Below are positions 37,878 through 49,300 of a stretch of DNA of 64,000 nt, one piece after another. Each line of letters opens with the position of its first letter. The first letter of the stretch is position 1. The notes under the pieces are model-generated. The model ran no database searches. It was not told where the DNA came from and saw only the letters and a list, made by a program, of their open reading frames with translations. The DNA comes from Capsicum annuum (Eukaryota; Streptophyta; Magnoliopsida; Solanales; Solanaceae). The stretch spans positions 89,384,156-89,448,155 of the forward strand of contig NC_061115.1 of the NCBI RefSeq assembly GCF_002878395.1. The letters are read 5' to 3'. A program made the translations under genes and the position numbers.

Positions 37878-40279
37878 TGTAATACCCCGTATTTCTCAAG
37901 CTTAATTTAGCTCTAATTACATGAGTATTCCTACCTAAAATTTATAAAATACTTAGTATTTTTCAGTTTTGAGCTTACCAATGCGTAGGAAATTCAGTCA
38001 GCTTTCCAACGATATAAGATCTGCCCAAATTCGATACCCAGGTGAGGAGTCAGAGCCATTTTAGTAAAACAATGTGCCAACTAGAACTTCAGCGCGTCGT
38101 GGAGGCATGCCAAATGGAAATTGTCAAAAACTAGTAAGCCAACGCGATAAACCCGTATCGCGGTGAGCTTCCAGGTCTCATACAGCGAAACAACGCGATC
38201 CCATCGCGTTGCGCCAAGCCTTCAATTCACAATTATTGAATTCCAGTGACAGACGCAATAGTGTCGTATCGCGCCAAGGGTGAAAATCGAGAATTTTCAG
38301 TTAATTCTGAGTTTTAAATTCCAAGGGATTTTAGGTCTTTTCCCTCATTCCAGTCAGCCTAAACATGGGATTAAAGCCCTAAATAGCCTAATATCTCATT
38401 AATTGCTCACTTATCTCAAGAAAGAAATCATTCTCTCTCAATTAGCAAACCCTAGCTCTCAAGAAATCAAGAACAAAGCTCAAGAAACTCACTAAGAACT
38501 CCAAGAACTCATCAATTCAAGTATGTTAGGTGTTCATTCATGGGTCCCTTTCACCCATGAAGCCCAAGAACCTCTTTTTAAATTTACAAGTTATAGATTC
38601 ATTATTTCAAAGCTTGAAATTGATTGTACGCATATCTATGATGTTAATTTGGTTTTCAATACATGATTATGATAAGATTCATGAAAAATAGAATAGTATT
38701 TATGGGGAATTATATGAATTTGCAAGTTTGGGTATTTTAGTTGCAATGCTTATATGTTATCCATGATTATGTGCATAAAGTTGTGCTCCCCAAGTGTTTG
38801 ATAGAATGTCCATGTGAATTAAATGATGCAATCATGACATGCTAGTATATGGATAAGTTTATGCCCTACAAGTGTTTGATAAAATGTCTCTATGAATGAA
38901 TTATGGACAAGTAATTATTGTTATCTCTTTCCAGATTATGTTATGCTTTATTTTCATGCTATCGAGTCTTGGGGGTATTTAATACTCGACAATTTAGCTA
39001 TTTACCTAGAGCCAGTGTTAGTTACAGAATAGTATCAGTCATGTCATGATCAGTGGAATTCAGTCAGCTACAAAACTAGTAGAACTCAGTCAGTTACAAA
39101 ATTCAGGAAAAATTAGTAAACTCAGTATCAGTCCAGTCCAGTTCAGTATACTCAGTTCAATGTCTTTCAGTTAGGAGTAGGATTCAGCACCGAGTGAACC
39201 TAAAGATGGGGGCTCACCTACCAGTAGAGGGTGTGATCCTTAGAAGCAATCCTTGTGTTCCAGAACTACGTAGCCAGCGTAGGTTGAGACATTAACCTGC
39301 CAGTTGAAGGTTGATAAGGTGTTTTAAACTGGCAGTTGAGGGTTCCACCATTCTCATTAGAGTACCTGCCAGATGAGAGTAACTCTTCAGTGTCTTTACC
39401 CGTGGCACAGTACTGACACCCTTCCAGCTGGGGTTACAGGTTGGACCCCAAATCTATTCAGAAAAGGGGCATGTCGGTTAGATGATTACTTCCCACAGTC
39501 TCAGTTTCAGTTTCAGTATAGAACTCAGTTCAATTCTACAGAATTAGAACTGTCAGATACAGTCAATCAATTTTAGTAACTCAATTATCAGTAATCTCAG
39601 GTATCAGTAACTCAGTTATCAGAACTCAGCTTCAGTATAAGCTCAGTTATAGTATACACGCATATGCACAGTATTGTATACTCAGTACTTATAGCAGTTT
39701 TAGTTATCCATGTACTTTCACATTTAGTTACTCTATATTATTCAGTCAGTTATTGTTCATGCATATGAACCCTTGCATTCAGCCTTACCTCATCTAGTAT
39801 ACCAGTATATTCCATGTATTGACGCATACTCTTTCTTTGTGCTATGATGTCTCATATCATAGGTTCAGACGCTCAGGTTCCTGATCGCACATAGACAGAT
39901 CCAGTTATCAGCAGCAGTTTCAGTAGTGAGTCCTCATCTATTGAGGGCATGATTTTATTTCAGTATTTCAGTTTATCAGTAGTTTATTAGTCGGAGTTAG
40001 TTGGGGGCTTGTCCCATTAACTTCACCTTTATACAGTTCAATTATAGGCTTTTCAGACTAGACTTTCAGACATTATTCAGTTTTGCAGATTATTATTACA
40101 GTTGATATTATTTATCATTATTTTAGATTTTGAACCTTATGGCATTTAAGCCTATTTTCTGCATTTATTACAGTATTATAATTTAGTGCTCACAGCAGAT
40201 ATCAGTCACTGGTTAGCTTGTGGCCCTTCGGGGTCGTAAGCACTGTGTAGCATCCGGGGTACAGACTCGGGGCATTACA
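37878..40279 (+). repeat. 3' LTR of central gypsy element
   Basis: 2,402 bp from tgtaataccccg to gcattaca. It is cleaner at its start than the 5' LTR. The two LTRs differ at many sites, mostly transitions, so the insertion is old. Confidence 0.92.
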
Positions 40280-41390
40280 GGTGCCTTGGTGTATGTTATT
40301 TGCAGATGATGTGGTATTAGTTGACGAGACTCGGGGAGGAGTTAATGATAAGTTGGAGATTTAGAGATAGACCCTTGAGTCTAAAGGATTTTGGTTGAGC
40401 AGGACCAAGACAAAGTACTTGAAGTGTAATTTTAGTGATGTGTCGCAGGCAATTGACGTAGTTGTGAAGCTGGATTCTCAATTCAGAAGAGGGGGAGTTT
40501 CAAGTATCTGGGGTCTATGATTTAGGGCGATGGTGACATTGACGAGGATATCATGCATCGTATTGGGGCAGGGTGGTTGAAATGGAGGCTTTCTTCAAGA
40601 GTTTTATGTGATAAGAAGGTACCCCTAAAGCTTAAAGGTAAGTTCTACAGAGTGGTAGTCCGACCGGCTAAGCTGTATGAAGCGGAGTGTTGGCCAGTTA
40701 AAAAATTCCACATCCAAAAGTTAAAGGTAGCGAAGATGAGGTTATTGTAGTATATGTGTGGTCAGACCAGGAAGGATAGGGTGAGGAATAAGATTATTCA
40801 AAAAAAAGTGGAGTGGCTTCGGTGGAGGACAAGGTGCGAGAAATAAGGTTACGTTGGTTCAGGCACGTGATGAGGAAGGGTGCTGATGTGCCAGTGCAGA
40901 GGTGTGAGACACTGGCTATGGATGATTTTAGGCGAGGGAGAGGTAGGCTGAAGAAATATTGGAGTGAGGTGATTAGGCATGATATGGAGCAGTTACAGCT
41001 TACGGAGGACATGACCCTTGATAGGAAGATGTGGAGGATGCGGATTAGGGTAGAGGGTTGGAGGGAGGGAGGGAGTCAGTAACGGCAGGGGAGTTTTGTA
41101 TTTGTGTCTGAAGTTTCTTGTCTGTAGGTATCGAGTGTTATCTATGGTTTTGGATTTATAGTTTTAGTATTATCTTGTGGCTAGCGTTGTTAATTTATTT
41201 TGCATACTTTACAAGTTTATATACATTTATGTATTGTGTTTGTTATATTGTTATTGATTCTAAGTCGGGGATCTAACGAAAACAGCCTCTCTACTTCACC
41301 TGAGGCAGTGGTATGGACTACATACACTCTACCCTCCCTAGACCCCACTAGGTGGGAATACACTAGGTACATTGTTGTATTCGAAGACTC
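40280..41390 (+). mobile_element. 5'-truncated RTE-type LINE
   Basis: It begins inside the reverse transcriptase at [13 protein letters not shown] (the FADD catalytic motif) and continues through [13 protein letters not shown] and [17 protein letters not shown]. The C-terminal block at 40,813-41,082 reads [20 protein letters not shown] and [10 protein letters not shown]. Stops and frameshifts break it. The 3' end at about 41,260-41,390 shares the block ctccctagaccccactaggtggg with 42,477-42,640 (reversed) and 50,235-50,360 (reversed), ending in a TTG-rich tail. The left edge coincides exactly with the LTR end, so this is a junction rather than the LINE's own 5' end. Confidence 0.85.
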
Positions 41391-42466
41391 AACTTGATTG
41401 TCGAAACACTATAACCCCAAGTAATTCATCTAATCTGAATTTCATCTTATAAATCTGCGACTTGCTCCATTTTACTTCTTGTAATAATCAAGACACAATG
41501 TCACTCTTTATTATTTGTTTCTTACTGAATAAAGACTAAGAATTCAAACTAGTTAATCAATTCATCAAATTCATGTGGGATCAATATCTGAAATTATAAG
41601 TCACATATTCTGACATGCACATTGGACACAACATAATTCATGAGACTAATCATAATCACTATATTCTAGCATGGTTAGAATATCCCTGGATGTAAGATAT
41701 CCCTTATGTAGATCACTTGACCAACCATATCAATAATACTATGTTTTAATACAATTTTCTTTGTCATCTGATTTAACAACTCCAGGATTTGCAGCTATTA
41801 GTTTCCGCATAATCCCATATTGACTTTGATCCCAGCATTCTCTGTCATAGTATTCTAGACCATTGTGTCTAAGCCACCTTTCATTTTTAGAAACCTCCTC
41901 AAATGCCATTGCTAGATTAATTTTGTGCCGAAAGAAGCAAAGCCTATGATCTTGAATAGACTCACGATCAGAGATGGTTCAAAATATCCTCCCAATGTTG
42001 TCAGAAAATTACCTTCGCATTTCCTAGATATACAGTATTTCTTAACCAGGACTGATATCTGCTAAAGAGGGAGAGAAGGAGCATGCTTCTTCCAAAGTAT
42101 TTTTTTCCATTCGTTCAAATTTTCAGAAGTATAATCAAGTACACAAATACATCAACAAAGAAAAGTGAAAGAAGAAAAAGCTTCTATCAATCCTCTGTAA
42201 TTACAACTAACAAAGCAATTTTTCTTTAGGTGCTTATGGAAACCCAAACTGAAATTATTTTCATCAATACCTATTACCTACCAAAAGCTAAGAGTAATCA
42301 CAACAAACGACCTTAACAAGCTGTGACCAAGAAAATACAGATTAAAGCACCAGACAAAATAACTTGAATATAATAAAAAAGGCTTTAACGTTCAGAACGC
42401 GTCCACAGATAAAAAAGGCTTCTACATGATCCTGACATAGAGCACGAATAGTCATCTCATCAGTCA
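41391..42466. other. Intergenic DNA between LINE and ARP3, mostly unresolved
   Basis: AT-rich with no identified repeat. It contains the coding-like stretch listed next. Nothing else recognised. Confidence 0.4.
41739..41978 (-). other. Unidentified coding-like stretch, 79 codons
   Basis: An open minus-strand frame ending in a stop at 41,739. Its composition is unlike the surrounding AT-rich DNA: it is rich in Trp, Tyr, Cys, His and Arg, for example NERWLRHNGLEYYDRECW and QYGIMRKLIAANPG. The first ATG in frame lies about 23 codons in. A further short fragment (YQSWLRNTVYLGNAK) precedes it at about 42,005-42,055 in another frame and is followed by a possible GTAATT donor. It may be an exon or pseudo-exon of a neighbouring or captured gene. 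I do not recognise the family. Confidence 0.35.
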
Positions 42467-42476
42467 TTTGATAATA
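42467..42476. repeat. Target-site duplication tttgataata, left copy
   Basis: Identical to 42,826-42,835. The two copies bracket the LINE tail, showing a genuine retroposition event. Confidence 0.85.
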
Positions 42477-42825
42477 CAACAACAACAACAAACCCAGTGT
42501 ATTCCCACCTAGTGGGGTCTGGGGAGGGTAAGATGTACGCAGTCCATACCTCTACCTCTCTACCTCTGATGAAGTAGAAAGGCTGTTTCCGATAGACCCC
42601 CGGCTCAAGGCACGAGATACCACACAAACACATAGTAAAGCACAAAAGCAGATTACATAACATAAATACGGCACCCATAAGTAATATAAAACAGAGGAAA
42701 GCAGAGGAAAGCACACAGATTCGTAATAAAACATGGAACACGGAACACGGAATCAGAACAGGAATAAAACCCCCACCAAGTAATTCCCTACACTAGCGAC
42801 CCAAACTGGCCCTAGTCCTCTGCCG
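42477..42825 (-). mobile_element. 3' tail of RTE-type LINE with target duplication
   Basis: Only the last 349 bp of the LINE, in minus orientation, ending in a (TTG)n tail (read as caacaacaacaac on the plus strand). The block acccagtgtattcccaccta is shared with the other two LINE tails. The perfect 10-bp duplication shows the copy inserted already 5'-truncated, as LINEs commonly do. It lies about 450 bp downstream of the ARP3 stop codon. Confidence 0.9.
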
Positions 42826-42835
42826 TTTGATAATA

Positions 42836-43270
42836 ATTTAATGAAAAAACTACCTGAGTTTCTTTGAAGCTTATTATCCTGTCCTTTTACTAAAATAACC
42901 TGGTAAATCCCCAGACTGAGTTGAACAGACATAAAATACCATTCAGCTCAGAAAATGTCCTCTCAGTAAATGTCCTCTAACTGATCTGTGAAACCATCTG
43001 CAAAATGGAAGTGTCAACCAATCCTGCCAATGAAAGCCTACATCCTGCAAGGCCAACTCATGCGCTGCTCATGGAGAAAAAGAACGAGAACCCCATTCTG
43101 TTACGAGTCCATCCTATGCTACCTCCGATCGGTTGACATAACTAAAGGCGCCTGCAGATGTAGGATTTCAGATTGAAACTGAGCACCAAGGACAGATGGA
43201 TCGGGCTGTTAGGATGTGACAATCTTGACAATAAATGCCTATACAATCATCAGTATGAGTTGGTTCAATA
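42836..43270 (-). other. Probable ARP3 3' untranslated and flanking sequence
   Basis: Follows the ARP3 stop codon. No clear AATAAA signal is seen on the minus strand, and plant genes often lack one. No other gene or repeat recognised. Confidence 0.5.
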
Positions 43271-43351
43271 TCAATACATTCCCTTAAATACGGGATTTGT
43301 CCGGCATATGCTAGCTCCATATTCCTCGTATTCCGTCTTTGTATGGCAAGC
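43271..43351 (-). CDS. ARP3: ARP3 exon 9 (residues 404-429 and stop)
   Basis: 81 bp; acceptor GTTAG. Encodes [19 protein letters not shown] then PVFKGMY and TGA. The C-terminus matches the plant ARP3 ending exactly. Confidence 0.96.
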   Translation of the reverse strand, partial: ACHTKTEYEEYGASICRTNPVFKGMY

Positions 43352-46300
43352 CTAACATAAAAAATATCGAAATCAATCATTAAAAATGATGCATAAACCA
43401 GTAAATGCAAGGATTAACTTCATTAGCAGTAATTAACTGCAATCAGATAAAATAGAAACTAGAATGATAAACATACCGCAAAAAATTCAGGAGTTGAAGC
43501 TAGTACAGAACCTCCAAACCAAACTGCATATCTCTGGATAGGATTGCTGACCACATTCACTTCAACTGGTTGTGCCTGAGGTTGAAGTCTAGCAGTCAAG
43601 TAAAGGGCAGCCCGTGTACACCAAAGCTCCCGCTATGTGTGAGGTCCAGGGAAGGGCCAGACCACAAGGGCCGATTGTGGTCAAGAATCAGCCCGGTGCA
43701 CTAAAGCTCCAGCTATCAAGCATCCTTGATATATTGGAGACCATATTCATTTGTCTCCTAAAATTCAGGTGAGAAATGAAAGGGACAAACACTTACTTTG
43801 ACATTCCCACCTAACCGAGCATCTGATGCAAGAATTCGGTCATCCACAATCTTCTTGAGATCTCGTTGTAATCTTCTATGGAAGTCTTTAAACATGGTTG
43901 ACCCTCCGGATAGAACAATATTCTGAATTTCAACAAGTGCACAATTTATATCACACTCACATAGAAAAGTGAATTCATACACAGCTTTAGTTCATTCACG
44001 ATTCAAGGAACCTTTATGTTGATCATAAGACTGAATCAGTTCTGTGGTATTCAGCAACAAAACTACCTTATATAGAGCTCTTCTTGTGTCTATTGGTGCA
44101 GACTGGATACATCTGTCAATCACCTCGGGTAAAGGGGTCATAAAATCACTGTAAAAAATCTCCGGACTGAAGAAAACCTGCAAACACAATTCATCACGTC
44201 AACTTATGAATAAAGCACCTGAAGCCAACATAAAAAGTTTCGACTTTAATCCAGCTCTATGTTGATTAAGGTCCAAAGATTCTTTGTTCTTTCTTTTAAT
44301 TTCTACCACACCCATAGTGGTTCCAAGACTATAGTCCAGCGTGACTCGAGCACCAGACCAGTAGGCCAAGTCAAGAGGCTTCCCCTAAAAGTCAACTCGG
44401 CATGTATACTATCTTGACTTCTTCAATTAACTTGGATAGTTTCATTGAACTAGGGTTTAGAAAAAGAAAAAAAAGCTACTCCATCCCCCGCCCCCCCAAA
44501 AAAAGCAGGGTTTGAGCTAAACGTCTCTGAACAATTCGAGAGATTTGGGTAAAACATGAAGTACACAATACTAATTCATTGACCCATCTTGTTGACTAAC
44601 AACTAACAAGCACATTGGAAGCAAAACTTAAAGCTCATGAGATTGAGAAACTTGAAGCTAGAAGATAAGGCAGACCTCAGGACCAAGAAATCGCTCATAG
44701 CCAACATCACATGAATAAGGTGCTCCTGTCTTTGGTTTAGTACCTCTCCAGTGCTTGGTGTACTTCCCTGGCTCTTTATCATGCTTATTGAACTCCTGAA
44801 ATCATTAAACAATAAGGACCTACAAGCAAAAATCAGTTGCAACCTCCAGCCTCAGATGCAAACAAGGATTCTGAGTTTAAATCATGGTATGACTAGATTG
44901 CCCTAATTCACAGAAATGTCGAACAGATAAATTTGAGAACTAGATGGAAGAACAAGAGGAATTGGATATACTATCAGAAAGAACTTCAAACCTTTTGTTT
45001 TATCTACTCTTTCAACTTATTCCTTTTTATTCTTTGTGCGGGCTCATACAAATAGATAATACCTTCACAATGTCAGAACAAGTGTAGCAATGCATTTCCT
45101 TCACTTTTCGTGCTATTTCAAAAGAATCTTCTGCTGGAAGATGTTCTCCCCTCTCCTGCATTGAATAATCAGAATAAATTGTAATCTTTTGAAGCCTGAT
45201 TAGCAATGACATACCATCTTAGAAACTCAAAGATACACCTCAAACACCCAACATGAACATGTCTAAGTTGTGGCTAGGGGTGGGCATAAATTACCAAAAA
45301 CTGAGTTACCAAGCCGCACCAGGAATTTCCGTAGTTCGGTATTTGGTTTTGGGACCAGGTTCCAGACAGCTGGTATTCAGGATACCGAATTCTAAAGTAG
45401 TACCGACTTGTAATATTTTTTCTTGGTTTCAGTTATCTGCTTCGCTGGTTCAAGCAGGTGTTATTTTTGTTAGTTATATTAATGTTAGTCAGCAATGTGA
45501 TTGTATGTAGAACATGACCAACTCTTCTTGAGAAAACATCACGTGCTCGGTAGAAGTCTCAATTTCAACAATTGTCTTCTCCAAGTTCAGGTTAGGATAT
45601 AAATGAAATACTCCATGCTGTCATAATACGTAATCACTGAATTATCATACTGGGATTTACCATACCAAAGTTTGATTTACCAGACTGGACCGAAGTTTGA
45701 AAGGTATTCGGTATCTACTTCAATTATAATTACCGAATTACCAGAACCAATCTTTGAAAATACCAAACCATATCAAATGCCCACCCCTAGTTATGGACCG
45801 ACTCAGCAATCAGCAGTTTTATAGCCTGTTTGGGGTTCCTTTTTTCTTAAAAAAAAAAGCTCTTTTTTTTAAAAGAAGGGTGTTTGGTAAACTTGCAAAA
45901 AGTGTGTTTAAAAAGAAGTAGAATTGCTTCTGAAAAGAAGCAGAAAATTATATTTTTCATGATAAATATCCCTATCACTTACACTCAACACACACACACA
46001 CACAAGTTTGATTTTAGAATTTTATACTTCATATTTACATCATAATTCTTTATTTCATTCTATTATTTATATATTATTATTTTATTTTTTACTCATTTTT
46101 TAAAATAAAATCGAAAATATCATTGATGATGATGATCGAAGAATATATAAATCTTTATTTTTTATTAGTAATGATAATAAATGACAGACAAATCATGTTG
46201 CAAGATCAAATGGTATTTTGGCAACACTTGCAATTTTTTTCTTGAACATTTTATTTTAAATAAACAATTAAAAATGTTATGATAGATATTTAAGATAAAT

Positions 46301-49300
46301 TTTCTCTATAAAATTATTTTAGTAGTAAAAGTCTATTGATACATTTCCTTTTTTGATCATTTGTCTCTCAAAAGAACTTCTTGAAAAAATTTATCCACAA
46401 TTTGTTTATCAAAAGCACTTTTCTGAAAAGCTATTTTATAAAAGTGTTTCTCAAATAAGCAGTTTTCTAACAGCAATTCCAAACGATCTCTTAGACTTCC
46501 CACAGGTAAAGGATATCATTGGGTAACTGAAGGTAAAAGATGTTGATATTATAAATCAAGTAACATTAAGCGGTACTTCTCAATTTGAGCAACTATGATC
46601 TGAGCACGGAGAATAAAACTGCTGCATGGCAAGTCATAGGAGGAACAATCACTAATTATCTAATCTTACTTACCCTTCAGGAACTGTTTACTAAACAACC
46701 ATCATTAAACTCATAAAATAATCTTCTTTAGGTGGCGCATGGACTAGAGAACAGTTGGTATTTGTTTTTCATTTCTTTCCCCTTTTTCTAGGTGGGGGTT
46801 TAAACGGAAGGGAACACGCATTGGTTTGGAAAAATTGGCTTTGTTAGTGTCTTAAGTATTTTTTTTTCACTGTTTCCTGTTTTCTAGTGAAATTTGGCTG
46901 CTTCAGTTTTTTGGGGGAAACCGCTTTTCTAAAAATAAAAACTATCTAAGCTTGTTTGATTTTCTAACTTAATAATTAAGGGGAACAACACACAACACAT
47001 TGAACAATAACAACAATTGGCAGTACAGGCATTAAGAACTTAGCAATAGAAGATTCAGAAGAAGATACTTTAGTTACAGAAAGGTCTTTACGCGATAGAA
47101 ATGGATAATATAAATTTCGGGCAGAATGTCTCGTACATCGAATTTAAAAGCACTCTTTCAGACCTACCCAATCTTGATTGTCCATAATGGTTGTGAATAT
47201 CAGCTACAGTGTTTTGAACGGCAAAAGGCGATAAGAGGCGACAAGGCCCCGCCTCGCCACGCGGCGTGCGCCTTTTGAATGTACGGCGACAATTAATATA
47301 AAAAATTAAAATAATATATAAATGATCAAAATTTTAATAACACTAATATATTAGGAAATATTTCAAGTCAAGAATTAAAAATATATAGTATATAGATACT
47401 AAAAGTCTAGAACTTAAATGACTCAACAATTCAATATCCTATCAAGTGTTGTTTGAATCAAGTAATGCCGCCATTCATGGTACGTCGACAAAAATTACAA
47501 ATCACCGCATCTTTTGTCGGTCCTTGTGTACCATAATTCCATCCTATGTCCTTTTGTTTGCTACTAGTAGATTAGGACGCTATTGAAATTGAAAGTTGTT
47601 AATGATCAAATAATTTAATTAGTATATTAATATTACCATCATGCTATGATAATTCTACAATCCACATAAGTCATTAAAAAAAATTACATAATAAGTTATA
47701 AGAAAAAGAAGAAGTATATTAATATTACCACTAGTTAAGTATAATAATATAATAAGTATATTAAAAAAAACTACATAATAAGTATATTAATATTACCACT
47801 GGTTATAACAGTAACACTGTAACAGTGCATGTGAGAATGTCACAAGTTCGCTGTTACAGATGATACCGGCCGCCGGAAAATAGAAGAAAGAGAAGATAAA
47901 AAGAGGAAGAAAAAAAAATAACAGCACCAAAAGGCATATCCAGTCGCTGGATTAAGAAGAAGAAGAAGAAAGAAGAAAAAAAAAAAGAAATCACTGCTAA
48001 CCGGAGTTTCGGAGTCGCCGGAGTTCGTCACCGGTCGCCGGAATCAAACTTGTGAGATGAACGGTAGCAGCCGTAGTCACCAATTTGTAAGTTGGTAGTG
48101 TTAAAATGTGTAAATAAACCCTAAAATTTGCTTATATACCTAAAACCCTAATTTTTAAAAAACAATTAAAAGGCGTCGCCTTTCTCGCCGCCTCGGCTCG
48201 CCTCGCCACGTCGCCTTTTGATTTTCGCCACGCCCTGGACTGAAGAGGCGACATAGGCTCGCCTCGCCATTCTCCATTGGCGACGAGGCGCTCGCCTTTT
48301 ACAACACTGATCAGCTACCAAAAGAAAATAAAGAGTAAAACAAAAATAACCCTGCTGGATAATGATTGTGATAAAGATTAATGCTGCAAGGCATCAGTTC
48401 CATTTTCAAGGTAAAGAATTTCACCTACTTCATTTGGTTTCAAAAAAGGTCCAAGGCAAGAAAAGGGTAGGGCCAATATGACCAGTTCCATCCCACACAT
48501 AAATGATGAAATGATTGAAACTTGGTATTGCTACTTTTAGGGCCCATTTGACCATGTGAGATGAAATCATGATATGAAATCATATAAGATAAAGTTGAAG
48601 TTATGTTTGGAGATGCAATTTGGACTTTCTAAAGTTGTATATTTTCTCATAAGTTGTGAAAACTATCAAAATTGCCCCAAGTCTTTATACAATCTTACCA
48701 AATAAGTAAAAGTCCATAACAAAAATATAATACACTATCACAGAGTAATTTTTAAAAATAAAATACAACACTTATTGATCAAATTTTAGTTCAATAAAAA
48801 AGTAAAATTGAACAAATAGTTGTAATGTACTACTTTTTTAATGTAATCTTCTCACATAGTACGAAAAAATCCTCACGTTAAGCATGCATTTCTGGATCGA
48901 TCAGATGACAGAGTAATAATATTAACTGTAAATTATGTTTACATATAAAATAAATGGTTGGTAAATAATCACACTTTTTGGAGAATTTGGGATTTCATTC
49001 ATGATATGAAATCGCATGTCCAAACGTTGATTTCATCTCATGATTTCAAATCACAAAGATGAAATCACATGTCCAAACGCCTACTTAGTATACTCATTTG
49101 AACCAGAAGATTGTGTGCTATAGGAGGTAGTTCCTCTTCTCTATCAAATAAAGAATGTGAGTACTTGTAAAGGTTATATATATAATCTATTGCTATTTTC
49201 ACTCCTGGATAGTTAGAACTCCAAGGGATCGTTTGGTAGAGTGTATTGAGAAAAATAATGCATGCATTAGTTAATGTGTACTACTAATACCATGTTTGGT

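Larger units (their letters stand above)
30356..40279 (+). mobile_element. Full-length but dead Ty3/gypsy chromovirus (Tekay/Del-like)
   Basis: Order: 5' LTR, primer site, gag, protease, reverse transcriptase, RNase H, integrase, GPY/F and chromodomain-like tail, polypurine tract, 3' LTR. Integrase after RNase H places it in Ty3/gypsy. The C-terminal VLWR...EAT-EAEADMR motif, LTRs near 2.4 kb and the Met-tRNA primer site suggest the Tekay/Del branch. The coding region has about 18 in-frame stops and at least three frameshifts. No matching target duplication is present: the left flank ends ggtaaa and the right flank starts inside a LINE (gtgcct). One border has therefore probably been rearranged. 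Confidence 0.92.

Noticed and set aside
47840..48031. Phe-rich minus-strand frame
   Set aside because: Produced by purine runs (aagaagaagaag) in the middle of a non-autonomous hAT element.
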